Source: Mucilaginibacter rubeus
Lineage (GTDB): Bacteria > Bacteroidota > Bacteroidia > Sphingobacteriales > Sphingobacteriaceae
Assembly: GCF_003286415.2 (NCBI RefSeq)
Contig: NZ_CP043450.1
Span: forward strand, 5,394,001 to 5,458,000
Length of the DNA stretch: 64,000 nt
Reading direction: 5' to 3'
Below the pieces are notes generated by a model. The model searched no databases. It had not been told where the DNA came from and saw only the letters and a program-made list of their open reading frames with translations. Shown piece after piece: positions 37,051 through 48,400 of this stretch (position 1 is its first letter; every line of letters starts with the position of its first letter). Both the position numbers and the translations under genes were made by a program.

Positions 37051-39430
37051 ATACGCCAGGTCGCTCCCTTTGATCCTGGCCGGGTATTATTATTTTGACT
37101 GATCTTGCTTTGGATAAGTTCCTCTTCGCTGTCCAGGTCGATATAATCTGCTTTGTCTTTGAGCTCTGCCCGGATATATTTCCCCCGGCTGATCACCTGC
37201 CTGATCCCTGAATCTTCCAGTATCGTGGCGATCCTGTCTACAGGGTAGTTCGGGTCCATCGGTACATACGCGCAGCCTGCCTTCAAGATCCCGTATATCG
37301 CCGGGATCAGCTGCGCTTCCCTTTCCAGCAGCAGGCCGATCAGGTCACCCTGCTTCGCTCCTCTTTCTTCTGCCAGGTACCGTGCGTATGCGTCCGACAG
37401 TTCATCCAGTTCCCGGTAACTTAATATTTCGTTCCCGTATTTTACTGCCCTGGCTTCCGGCTGTTGCCTGGCCTGCTCCCTGAACAGGTCCATCACATTT
37501 CCTTCTTCCGGATAGTTTTTTGTGGTTTGATTAAACGTTTCCCTGATCGTGTTTTCTTCCGCTAATGATAAGAGTTTGATGTTCCCGATCTCCTGCGACG
37601 GGTCATTCAGCACGCTGGCTATGATGTTTGTAAAATAGCCTGCATAGCGTTTGATGCTTTCCGCTTTAAACAGCGAGCTGGCATATTCCAGTGCAAAGCC
37701 CAATATCCCGTCTTTTTCCTGGCAGCTCAGCAGCAGGTCGAACTTCGAGATCGTATGCGCCTGTTCATAGCCGCTCAATTCTATCCCTGCTGCCGACAGC
37801 GTCCCGCTTGCATAGTTCTGGAACACGAACATCACATCAAACAGCGGGTTACGGCCCGTATCCCGTTCCAGTTTCAGGCTGTCTACCAGTTCTTCATACT
37901 GGTACCCCTGGTTACTGAACGCTTCAAGCGTGTTTTCCCTCGTACTTTCCAGGTATGCCTGAACGCTTTGGGTGCCCTTTACCTGGCTCCTTAACGCCAG
38001 TGTATTGACAAACATGCCCGCCATCTCTTCCAGTCCCGCATGTTCCCGGCCCCCGCTTGGCGTACCGGTCACAACATCTTCCTGGCCGCTCAGCCTGCTG
38101 AGCAGGATATTCCAGCAGCTCAGCAGTACCATGAATACGGTACTTCCTGTTGCTGCTGCCAGTGATGCTACTTGTTTTGTTTCTTCCGCGTTCAGCATAA
38201 ATGAAACGGCGCTCCCCTGATGGTCTTTTACTACCGGGCGGGCATAGTCCTGCGGTAATTGCAACACCGGGATTTCGTCCGAAAACTGTTTTAACCACCA
38301 TGCCTTTGCCTTTGCGCCATGGCTGCTCTGCTGCTGCCATTCCGCGTAATCTTTATATTGCAGTACCGGTTTTTCCAGTTCTTTCCCGCCGTAAAGCTCC
38401 ATAAAATCCCGGATCAGGATCTCCTGCGAGATCCCGTCGGTAATGATATGGTGCATATCCAGCACCAGCAGTTCTTCGCCGGTATCTACCCTGATCAGCC
38501 CGGCACGCAACAGCCTGTCCCTGCCCAGGTCAAATGGCCTGATCTGACTGCTGATGCAGTTGTTCAGCTCTCCTGCCGTGCAGCTGTATGCCGCCATCCT
38601 GAATTCTTTGTATTCGCTCCCGATGATTTGTACTACCTGCTCGCCCAGACGCTCAAAGTTTGTCCGCAGGATATCGTGACGGTTCAGCAAGCCTTTGAAT
38701 GCCTGTTCCAAGCGTGCCTGGTCTGCCTTGCCTTTTATCCTGAATACATTTGGCATATTGTAGGTCACCGAGCCTTTATCGAATTCCTGTAGCAGGTACA
38801 TCCGTTTCTGGGCCGAGGATAACTTATAGTAAGGCCGGGTTCCTGCATGTGGGATCTGGTCGCCTTTTTTGCCTTGTACCCGCTCTGCAAGCAGCAATGC
38901 CTGCCCGCGCACGCTCGGTTCTCCAAAAATCTCTCTCAGCTCCAGCTCTGCTCCTGTTTGTTTCCGTACCTGGTTTACCAGGCTGACAGCTTTCAGCGAA
39001 TTGCCCCCCAGTTCAAAGAAACTCCGTGTAGCACCGATCAGTTCCTGATCTATCCGCAGTACTTCTGCCCAGATCCCCGCAAGCTGTTCTTCCAGCGCAC
39101 CCTCCGGCTTCGACTGGTTGGCTTCGGCCTTTACTTCCGGCTTAGGTAGCTGATCTGCCGCCAGTTTACCGTTCAGCGTCAGCGGGAAACTTTCCAGCTG
39201 TACATAGTAGGACGGTTGCATGTATTCCGGTAGCATCTGCTTGAGCTCCCGCCTGATCGTGTCTGCTTCGGCTGCGCCTGTGTAGTACGCCACCAAATAG
39301 TCTTCGCCCTTATCATGCCACAGCTTTACATGCGCTTCCTTTACTTCGCCCAGCTTCTCCATCGCTCCTGATACTTCCTCCAGCTCGATCCTGAAACCCC
39401 GCAACTGTACCTGCAGGTCTTTGCGGCCTT
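35840..39430. other. GC-rich segment inside the NRPS genes
   Basis: Hand counts on single 60-base lines give 63% G+C at 36301 and 67% at 38041, against 32% at 34561 and 48% at 45241. The shift sets in near the A8 motif of module four (about 39.43 kb) and fades at the PCP of module five (about 35.84 kb). So the segment spans A-domain C-terminal subdomain, PCP, C, A and most of a PCP: a module-sized unit. A foreign origin by recombination is the simplest explanation. Both single-base frame errors lie in or at the edge of it. Confidence 0.6.
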
Positions 39431-39473
39431 TTGTATAATAGCGTACCTTCGGGAGTGAATACTGCAAGGTCAC
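37047..39473 (-). CDS. NRPS megasynthetase, middle part in shifted frame: A(C-term)-PCP-C-A(N-term)
   Basis: This frame carries KGRKDLQVQLRGFRIELEE (A8), TLNGKLAADQLP (A10 Lys103), a PCP (Ser159 in ELGGNSL), a C domain (about 210-640; MHHIITDG with the HHxxxDG at 341-347) and the N-terminal half of the next A domain (SYRELDELSDAYARYLAEE), ending in a non-family tail NNNTRPGSKGATWRM. Real homology starts at residue 15, where it joins the previous frame at 39431, and stops near 37073, where it passes to the next frame. It should be one polypeptide with its neighbours. Base composition here is visibly more GC-rich than on either side. Confidence 0.85.
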   Translation of the reverse strand: MTLQYSLPKVRYYTKGRKDLQVQLRGFRIELEEVSGAMEKLGEVKEAHVKLWHDKGEDYLVAYYTGAAEADTIRRELKQMLPEYMQPSYYVQLESFPLTLNGKLAADQLPKPEVKAEANQSKPEGALEEQLAGIWAEVLRIDQELIGATRSFFELGGNSLKAVSLVNQVRKQTGAELELREIFGEPSVRGQALLLAERVQGKKGDQIPHAGTRPYYKLSSAQKRMYLLQEFDKGSVTYNMPNVFRIKGKADQARLEQAFKGLLNRHDILRTNFERLGEQVVQIIGSEYKEFRMAAYSCTAGELNNCISSQIRPFDLGRDRLLRAGLIRVDTGEELLVLDMHHIITDGISQEILIRDFMELYGGKELEKPVLQYKDYAEWQQQSSHGAKAKAWWLKQFSDEIPVLQLPQDYARPVVKDHQGSAVSFMLNAEETKQVASLAAATGSTVFMVLLSCWNILLSRLSGQEDVVTGTPSGGREHAGLEEMAGMFVNTLALRSQVKGTQSVQAYLESTRENTLEAFSNQGYQYEELVDSLKLERDTGRNPLFDVMFVFQNYASGTLSAAGIELSGYEQAHTISKFDLLLSCQEKDGILGFALEYASSLFKAESIKRYAGYFTNIIASVLNDPSQEIGNIKLLSLAEENTIRETFNQTTKNYPEEGNVMDLFREQARQQPEARAVKYGNEILSYRELDELSDAYARYLAEERGAKQGDLIGLLLEREAQLIPAIYGILKAGCAYVPMDPNYPVDRIATILEDSGIRQVISRGKYIRAELKDKADYIDLDSEEELIQSKISQNNNTRPGSKGATWRM

Positions 39474-42400
39474 CCGTTTTGTACATCAGCTCTCCCGGTT
39501 TAAACGGGTCGGCTATAAACTTATCTGCCGTAAGCGTTTCGTTGTTCAGGTAGCCCTTTGCAAGACCTTTGCCTGCTATATACAATTCACCAATCGCTCC
39601 GGTTACTACCGGTTGGTTATCTTTATCCAGTACATAGATCCTTACTCCCGCTCCCGGGATACCGATAGGTACAGAACCATAATGATCTGCTTTGTTATAA
39701 CGGTGGATCATGCACCCTACCGTTGCTTCTGTAGGGCCGTACTCATTATATTGTGCTACACGGCCGTCAAACAGCTCATCTATGGCCTGCGCCAGATTGC
39801 TTTCCAGGTCTTCTCCTCCTATGATCAGCGTTTCCAATTTACTTGCCGCTAAATCTTCCCTGCTATAGTTGTCCCTAATCAGTTTCAGGTGCGAAGGCGT
39901 GAGCTTTAATACCGTCGACAGGTTATCTTTCAGAATCTTATCAATCTGCAGCCCGCTCTCTACCCCACCATACAATACAACGGTATTGCCTGATAACAGC
40001 GGTGTAAAAATAGAGGTGATCGTCAGGTCGAACGCGATGGATGAATACAGCGGGAATACTGCCGGTTTACCCTGCACATATTCTTTATCAGCCCAGCTTA
40101 TATAATTATACAACGATGCATGGCTGATCATGACCCCTTTAGGCGTTCCGGTTGAACCTGAAGTGTAGATTACGTAGGCCAATCCTTCTGCTCTTGCTTC
40201 GTTGATGGCATCGGCAGGACTGTTTTGAACCTCATGCCATTTAATATCCAGGTTCAGTAGCAGGGTACTCCCTGCTGCTATCTTATCCGCGTAGGCTGAT
40301 GAGCTTATGACCAACTGCATGCCCGAACCGGCTATCACCGAATTGACCCTCGTGGCAGGCCATTGTACTTCCATGGGCACAAATGCTGCACCGGCTTTCA
40401 GGATACCCAAAAGCACAGTGAGCAATCGTTCTTCGCGGTTTAATAGTACACCGATAACATCCCCGTTTTTTACACCTTCTTTGTCCCGAAGATAAGCTGC
40501 AAATCGGTTGGATGCCGCGTCGAGTTCGGCGTAACTGAGCGCATTACCGCTCAATAACTGTACACTATGCGCACTATATTTTAAAGCCGCCCCTGCAAAA
40601 TGGCTGATCAATGTTGAGTTTCCGCTATCCATCGCAGGGACATCGTTAAACCTGTCCTGCTCTGTAATCGCCTCTGATGCTGTTTGCAAGCTAATGCCAG
40701 ATAAAATATCTGATGGATGGCTTGCGCACAATTGCTCAAGCACATTTGTAAAATGCGCAGCGGCATTTTCTATAATATAAGGATGAATAGCAGTTGGCTT
40801 ATACTTAAACTTCACCGTCATTTGCGCTGCCGGGATAATAGTGAGGGCAAGATCATAATGAGTTTGCTCAAAAAACTCCGAACCTGTGATCCTGAATACC
40901 CCATCGTTTGCCGGGGCTTTTTCAATCTGTTCAGAAACCGGGTAGTTCTCAAAAACCATTATATGGTTAAAAAGCTGCCTGTTTCCTGCTGCCCGGGTTT
41001 GTACATCCTGCAATGGGATATAATGGTGTGGCCCGCTATTACTCGCATCATTCCTGATCTGTTCGAGGATAGCTTTGATCGTAGCGTTTTTATCCGTTTT
41101 TATCCGTACGGGCAGCGTGTTAATGAATAAACCTATCATTTCATCGATGCCGTCAACTTCGGTTGGCCTTCCTGACACTACCAATCCAAAAACAGTATCG
41201 TTAGTGTTATTATATTTCGACAGCAAAATAGCCCAGGCCAGTTGCATTACATGGCTCACCGTGCCTCCATATCTGCTCGCCGTTTTATGTAGCTTACGGG
41301 TCAAATCTTCTGACAGGAACAGATCTTTGTGCAAGGCATCTGTTTTTCGATTTCCAGGTAGTTGAAACAGATCGGGCAGCCCCGTAGGCGATGTCAAATC
41401 TTTTAAATAATTGGCCCAGTAAGATATTGCCTGATTACGGTTTTGATTTTCATACCAGGCTATATACTCCGAATAGGGTTTTGCCCGTGGCAATTGTAAT
41501 GTGTGGCCGCTAAGCAAACTTTCATACACGGCTAAAAACTCTTTTAATATAATGCCCATGCACCAGCCATCCATTAAAATATGATGATGACTTAATACCA
41601 GTATATGCTCATCGCTACCAGCGCTAATTACCTGGATGCGAATAAGCGGGCCATTTTCAAGGTCAAAGCCCTGCGCTCTGTCTGCTGCTAAAATATCGGC
41701 TATATCGTTTGATGCTAATTCATCGACATCGGAGAACAACACATTTAGCGGGCGTTGTTTAAAAACTACCTGAACGGGACGATTAAAATCCCGAACCCTG
41801 AAAACCGTACGTAAAACCGCGTGCCGTGAACATAAAAGCTGAAAAGTTTGATCCAGGTAAGCTTTATTCAACTTTCCGGAAAGGGAAACAGCAGCCTGTT
41901 CAAAATAAAACTGTTCACCGGGCTCAAGCAGGGCGTGAAATAACAAGCCTTCCTGCATTGGTGAAAGTGTATAAACATCCTCTATATCGTTCAGGGCGGG
42001 CAGCAGCTTTAACTCCTCCGCCGAAAGTTGTTTAAAAGAAAAGTCAGAAGCTGTAATTACCGGGTTTGTAACAGCATTGCAATGATTAATAATATCGACA
42101 AGGTACTTTTGATAGCTATTAAAAAATAGCTCCATCTTTTCTGCATCATATTGCGCGGTACTGAAAGTGAAGCTCATTTCAAGCTCTTCGTGCATGATCA
42201 TACCTAAAAACTCCCACTCATAAAAGCGGGTTTCGGTTAACCCTATAGTTTGGTATGGCTCATTATTGTTTAATATAGAAAAATTCCTGCCTGAAATATC
42301 TGTATCAAACTGGCCTAAATAGTTAAAGCAAATATTTGTGCACAACTCTCTTGCGTTTGATTGAGCCTGGCGGTTAAGCAAGTAGCCATGTAAAAACTCA

Positions 42401-45400
42401 GGCGACTTTCTTAAGGCGTCTTTTACGTTTGTCACGGCATCGGCTATTGTGCCTTTGCCTATATTTAAATGAATAGGATAAAACGCGGTGAACCAACCCA
42501 GGGTACGGCTAATATTTATGCCCCGAATAGAATCTCTTCCATGGCTTTCAACATCAACAACAAGGCTATCTATATCAAACTCCCGGCTGCATGCTAATGC
42601 CAGAGCGGTCATTAAAATATCATTGATACCGGTGTTATAAGCAAAACCTGTTTGTTCTGTTAGCTGCCTGGTTAACTCTTTATTTAAGCTGAATTTAATT
42701 GTGCGGGCATCCTGTATACGGTTAGTTCCACCAGGATTATCCTTCACAGGCGCATTGAAATTCGAGTTGTTTAATTTATTCCAGAAGGCATCATCTTTTT
42801 CTGAATAATGCTCCTTCAGCTTTTCGGCCCAGGTGGTATAAGGGGTAGTTTTAGCAGGCAGTGCCAGCGGTGTGCCGGCCTTATATTGTAATAATAAGTT
42901 ATCGATATCCTCAACCAAAATTCGCCATGAAACCCCATCAATCACAAGGTGATGGATAATGATTAACAGGCGGCTTTCATTTTCAAGTTGGAAAAGTACC
43001 AGCTTCATATTTTTCCCGGGTTGGATGTTCAAGTCATGTTGGGCTTTGCTTCCCAATTGCTGCATTGCACCCACGGCATCGGCATGACCGGTTAGCCAGT
43101 GTTCTTCTACATCGCATAAGACCGACTCAGAAGAGATTACCTGAGTGTATTTATTGTCATCCTCCAGAAACCGGGCCCGGAGTATATCATGATGATCTGA
43201 TAGTTTATTAAAGATCAGCGCAACCTCAGCTGATGTAACACGGTCGTTAAACTTGATGCATACCGCCTGGTTAAAATGATTTTTATTGCGCAATCCGCTA
43301 TCAAAGAACCATTGCTGAATGGGTGATACAGCTGCTGTTTCGGCAATATTATCCTGACTTGAAACTGTTGAGGTTATTGTAAGTTTTTTGGCAAGCTCTT
43401 TAATAGTAGGTGAAGTAAAAACATCTTTAACGCTTAGCTCATAACCGGCCGAGTGAAGCGCCGAACATACCTGGATTGATTTAATAGAATCACCACCTAC
43501 AGAAAAGAAATTGGTATTGGTACCGATCTCATTTAAACCCAGTATTTTTTTCCATGTTTGAGCAAGTAATTCTTCTTCGGCATTGCAGGGCGTTGTGGTT
43601 TCTCCTGCAATTTCAAACACGGGATCAGGTAAACGCCTCTTCTCAATTTTACCAACACTGGTATACGGAAACGCTGCAAGGCAAACAAAAGCTGCAGGCA
43701 GCATATATTCGGGCAACCATCTGGAAAGCTCATCGCGGATCTCTTGCTCATCTAAGGTTTTTACACCGCGATAATAAGCTACCAAACATTGCTGTCCAAC
43801 ATGTGTGAAAGGTACAACCACCGCCTCTTCAACGCCCTTTATAGCTAATAACTGTTTTTCAATTTCACTGGTTTCAATGCGGTGTCCTCGTATTTTTACC
43901 TGATCGTCAATACGGCCTCGTAGTTCCAGGCTACCGTCAGATAACCAGCGACCAACATCGCCTGTTTTGTAAATGTTAACGTCCGGTATAAAGGGATGAG
44001 AAGCAAATTTTTGCTCGGTAAGTGCAGAGTTATTGATATAACCGTTAGCCACACCATTACCTGATATACATATTTCGCCCCAAACACCAATTGGTTTCAT
44101 TTCATGATTTGGCCCAAGCACCCAAACCCTGGTATTGGCTATTGGCTGGCCAATGTTGGCATTTTCTGCAGGTTTTAATATTTTACTGTGTGTAGCCGCA
44201 ATAGTAGCCTCGGTTGGCCCATATTCGTTTTGAATGTTAACCCATGGCAACACCGATGCGCTTTTGGCAAGCATTTTCATATTTGCCCTTTCGCCGGCAA
44301 GCACCACAAACCTCATATCCGGAACCTTTGTACCCGATTGTTCAATGCTATCTAAAATCTCGTTGTAAAAACTGGGCAGCACCGCAAAATTGGTGATGCG
44401 GTTACTTGTAATGAGATTTAATATCGACTTTATATTTAACCTGTTTTCATGAGGCACAGTTACCATCGCAGCTCCCGATAATAAAACCGGATAAAAATTT
44501 GCGCCAAAACCATCAAAATAATACGGTACCATTTGAAGGGTATGATCGGTTGCCGTACGCTGATGGTAATTTTTATTCCATAATACATAGTTAGCCAGAT
44601 TTTTATGGCTGATACCAACACCCTTTGGCTGCCCTGTTGTGCCGGAAGTGTAAATGATGTATACCAGGTCATTGGTCGTGATGTTTGGTTGGCGGATTAA
44701 TACGTTATTAGTCGTAACATCTTCCATATAAACAACGCTGCCATTATCAACAAGCTCGATAATAGCGTTTGCCATAGCTGCCAGCTCATTTGATGTAAGC
44801 AGTATGGCAACCTGGCTATCTTCTAAAATATAACTATTGCGTTCAATAGGATTTTGAGGTGATAACGGAACGAAGGTAAATCCGGCGTACAGCACGCCTA
44901 AAATAGCGACAGACACATCCAAACCCGGTTCAAAAAGCAGGCCTATACGATGGCCTTCGCCTGTTAATTTTGTTTGCAGAACATGAGCTGCCGCAGCTGC
45001 CTTTTGATCTAATTGCCTGTATGTAAGCTGCTGCCCAGCGTGAATAATTGCAGTATTATCCGGCCACTCCTGTACATTCTTTTTAAATAAGGAAACAATG
45101 GTTTCATCCGGATAAACAACATCTGTAACATTAAACACCTCAATTATCTGCCGCTTTTCATCAGCAGGAATATAATCTATAACACCAATGGCTAACTGGG
45201 GTTGCAACAATACCGTTTGCAGAATGTTAACCCAATAACCTGCAAACCGGGCAACGGTATCTGCCCTGAACAGATCGGCAGCAAATTCAAAAAAGCAATC
45301 AAGACCATCCTGTCCTGTTGTTACAGAAAGTATAAGATCAAAGGGTGTAAATTGATTATCTGCACTGTATGAATTAACCTGTAAACCATCCATAGTAACC

Positions 45401-48400
45401 TGCTCCATTTTAAAATCCTGGTAAGAAAACAAGATATTAAAAAGCGGATTGCGACCATTGTCCCTCACCAGGCCCAGATCTTCGATCATATTGTGATACG
45501 GATACAGCTGATTACTGAAGGCTGCAGCAGTGTTATCTTTTACAGCGGCAAGCAGCGCGCTAAAGCCCTCATTGTCATTTATTTTATTACGGAGTGCCAG
45601 CGTATTAACAAACATGCCCGCAACATTTTCCATACCCGGATAGTCCCTCCCGGTAAAAGGCGTACCTATTGTAATGTCTTCGGCCCCGCTTAGCTTTGCT
45701 ATTAAGATATTAAACGTTGCCAGCAATACATTATATACCGTTGTCTTATGCTTCCCGGCAAATCTTTCCAGCTGACTTTTGATATGTTTATCTAACTCAA
45801 AACGATACTTCCCTGTCTTAAAATTATTAAATAAAGGCCTCTCAAAATCAGTCGGTAGTTCGATTGCCTCGGGTAGTTGTTCAAAGGCCTTTAACCAGTA
45901 GGATCTTTGTGTTTCGATCCTTTCTTTTTCATTCTGCTGCAGGTGCCAGGCGTAATCCTTAAAATGAAAAGTCAAAGCAGGCAGCGGCAAACCGTTGTAC
46001 AGATTGCTAAAATCGCGGATGAATATTTCCTGCGATAAACCGTCGCTTATGATATGATGAATATCGAATAATAAGAGATGCTTATCGTGTGCCAGCTGTA
46101 CCAAACCTATTCTGAAAGGAGGCTGTTCATTCAGGTTAAAAGGGCGGATAAAGGCATCAACAACAGTTGCTGTTTCGCCCTCACCGGCAGCAATATATTC
46201 AATGGAGACTTCGAAATCATCAATAATTTTTTGAAACGGCTTGCCATCAACCAATTCAAAAACGGTGCGTAAAACTTCGTGCCTTTTTACCAGTTGTGCA
46301 ATGGCCTGGTTAAGTCGGTCGAAATTAATTGCACCATTAATTTCCGTAATCAAACAGCCATTATACGCAGTTGATTGTTTCTCAAACTCATATAAGAAAT
46401 ATAATCTTTCCTGCGCGGGTGAAAGTTGATAGTGACTTTGTAGAGCAACCGGCGTTAAGGTCACAAACCGGTTACCGGTTTCTTTTTTGTTTAACAAAGA
46501 GGCCAGTGCCCTGATATCGGCATATTCAAAAACTTCTTTAATTGTTATCCTGATATTTAACTGTCTGTAGATTTCGTTAACCATTGACATAGCTTTGAGC
46601 GAATGACCGCCCATATCAAAAAAGCTACGTGTAACGCTGATATTTTCGGGCTTAATGTTGAGTATACCAGCCCAGATAATAACCAATTTTTCTTCAACAG
46701 GAGTATTAGCGGCTTCAAGCGTATCGTTATCATCAATATTTGGTACGGGAAGCGCCTTCCTGTTTAATTTGCCGCTGATCAGCAATGGAAACTGTTCAAG
46801 AAAAACAAAATGCGCCGGAATCATATAAGCAGGCAGTTTGGTGCTTAAAAATCCTTTCAATTCGCTAAGGGCTACGGTTTCATGCGTTATACAGTAGGCA
46901 ACCAGGTAATTATCACCATGATGCTGGCGACTTAACACCACACATTCTTTGATAGCTCCAAATGCCGATACCTGGTGTTCAATCTCGCCCAGTTCAATCC
47001 GGAGGCCCCTTATTTTTACCTGGTTATCAACCCTGCCTAAAAATTCGATATTACCGTCAGGCATCCAGCGGGCGAGGTCGCCGGTTTTATAGATGCGGCC
47101 ATAAATGATATTATTTTTTTCGATGAACTTTTCGCTGGTAAGCTTTTCATTGTTGATATAACCTTTAGCCAACCCAACGCCGCCAATAAGCAATTCGCCA
47201 ACCACACCCACAGGGGCAGGATACCCCCAGTTATCTAAAATATAAAGTTCAACATTAGCCAGGGGTTTGCCAATAGGCACTATGGCAGCCTCAGACGGCT
47301 CAAAAGTACATTCGTAGTCAGACACATCAAGCGTAGCCTCGGCCGGACCGTAAAGATTAATAAGCCTGGTGCCGTTACTATTTAGGGTTTCCCTGAATGC
47401 CGTTACATGTGCCGGTTGCAGGGCTTCGCCACAGGCAAAAACAATTTTTAAACTTTCGAGTGCGTAAAAGTCGGTTGCTGTATGTAAACTGGCCAGAAAA
47501 ACCGCCAGCAACGATGGCACAAAATGAACTATAGTAACATTGCCCGCACTAATAGTATCCTTGATTATCTCCGGATCTTTCTCGCCGCCATGTGGCAGCA
47601 CCGTTAAAGAGGCTCCCGCTATCGACCAGCAAAATATTTCCCAAACAGAAATATCAAATACGATGGGTGTTTTCAGCAGGAATACATCGTCAGCACCGGC
47701 GGGATATTTTTCCTGCATCCACCACAGGCGGTCAATTAATGATTTATGTTCGATCATTACCCCTTTTGGCCGACCTGTTGAGCCCGATGTATAAATCACA
47801 TAAACCAGATCATCGCCACTTACGGGCACACATACAGGCTCATGTTCGTTTATCAGGTTAATGGCAACATCCAGATCAATTATGTTCTCGATGCTGTCCA
47901 CTTGTTTGTTAAGATGCCTGCTCCGACTAACCAGGGCAACCATCTCCGAATCCTGAACAATGGAGTTAATACGATCTGCAGGAAAACTGGGATCTATTGG
48001 TACATAGGCAGCTCCTGCCTTCAGGATGCCATATATAACGGGGATCAGGTAATCTTCACGTTCAAGTAAAACACCTACAACATCGCCTTTATTAACCCCT
48101 CGTTCATTTTTCAAATACCCCGCAATACGGCCCGAAAGTTCATCCAATTGCCTGTACGTAAGCCTAAAACTCCCGCAAGTAACAGCGGTTTTATCCGGAC
48201 AGATACCAACCTGCTTTTGAAAAGCGGTGATCACATCATCGGTTGGATAATCTTTTAATGTTTGGTTGAAGCCTTTAAGTATAGCGTTTTGCTCGTTAAC
48301 GGTAAGGATGTTTAACGATGCCAGCGCATCATTTTTATGCTCGATGATATAATTTAAAACCTCGGTTAAGTGCCCGGCAAATAGCTGCGGGTTAAATGCT

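Noticed and set aside
36322..38404. Many long open frames on the plus strand across 35.9-39.4 kb
   Set aside because: They are shadows of the GC-rich NRPS block; their predicted proteins show no family motifs while the minus strand encodes ordered C, A and PCP domains.
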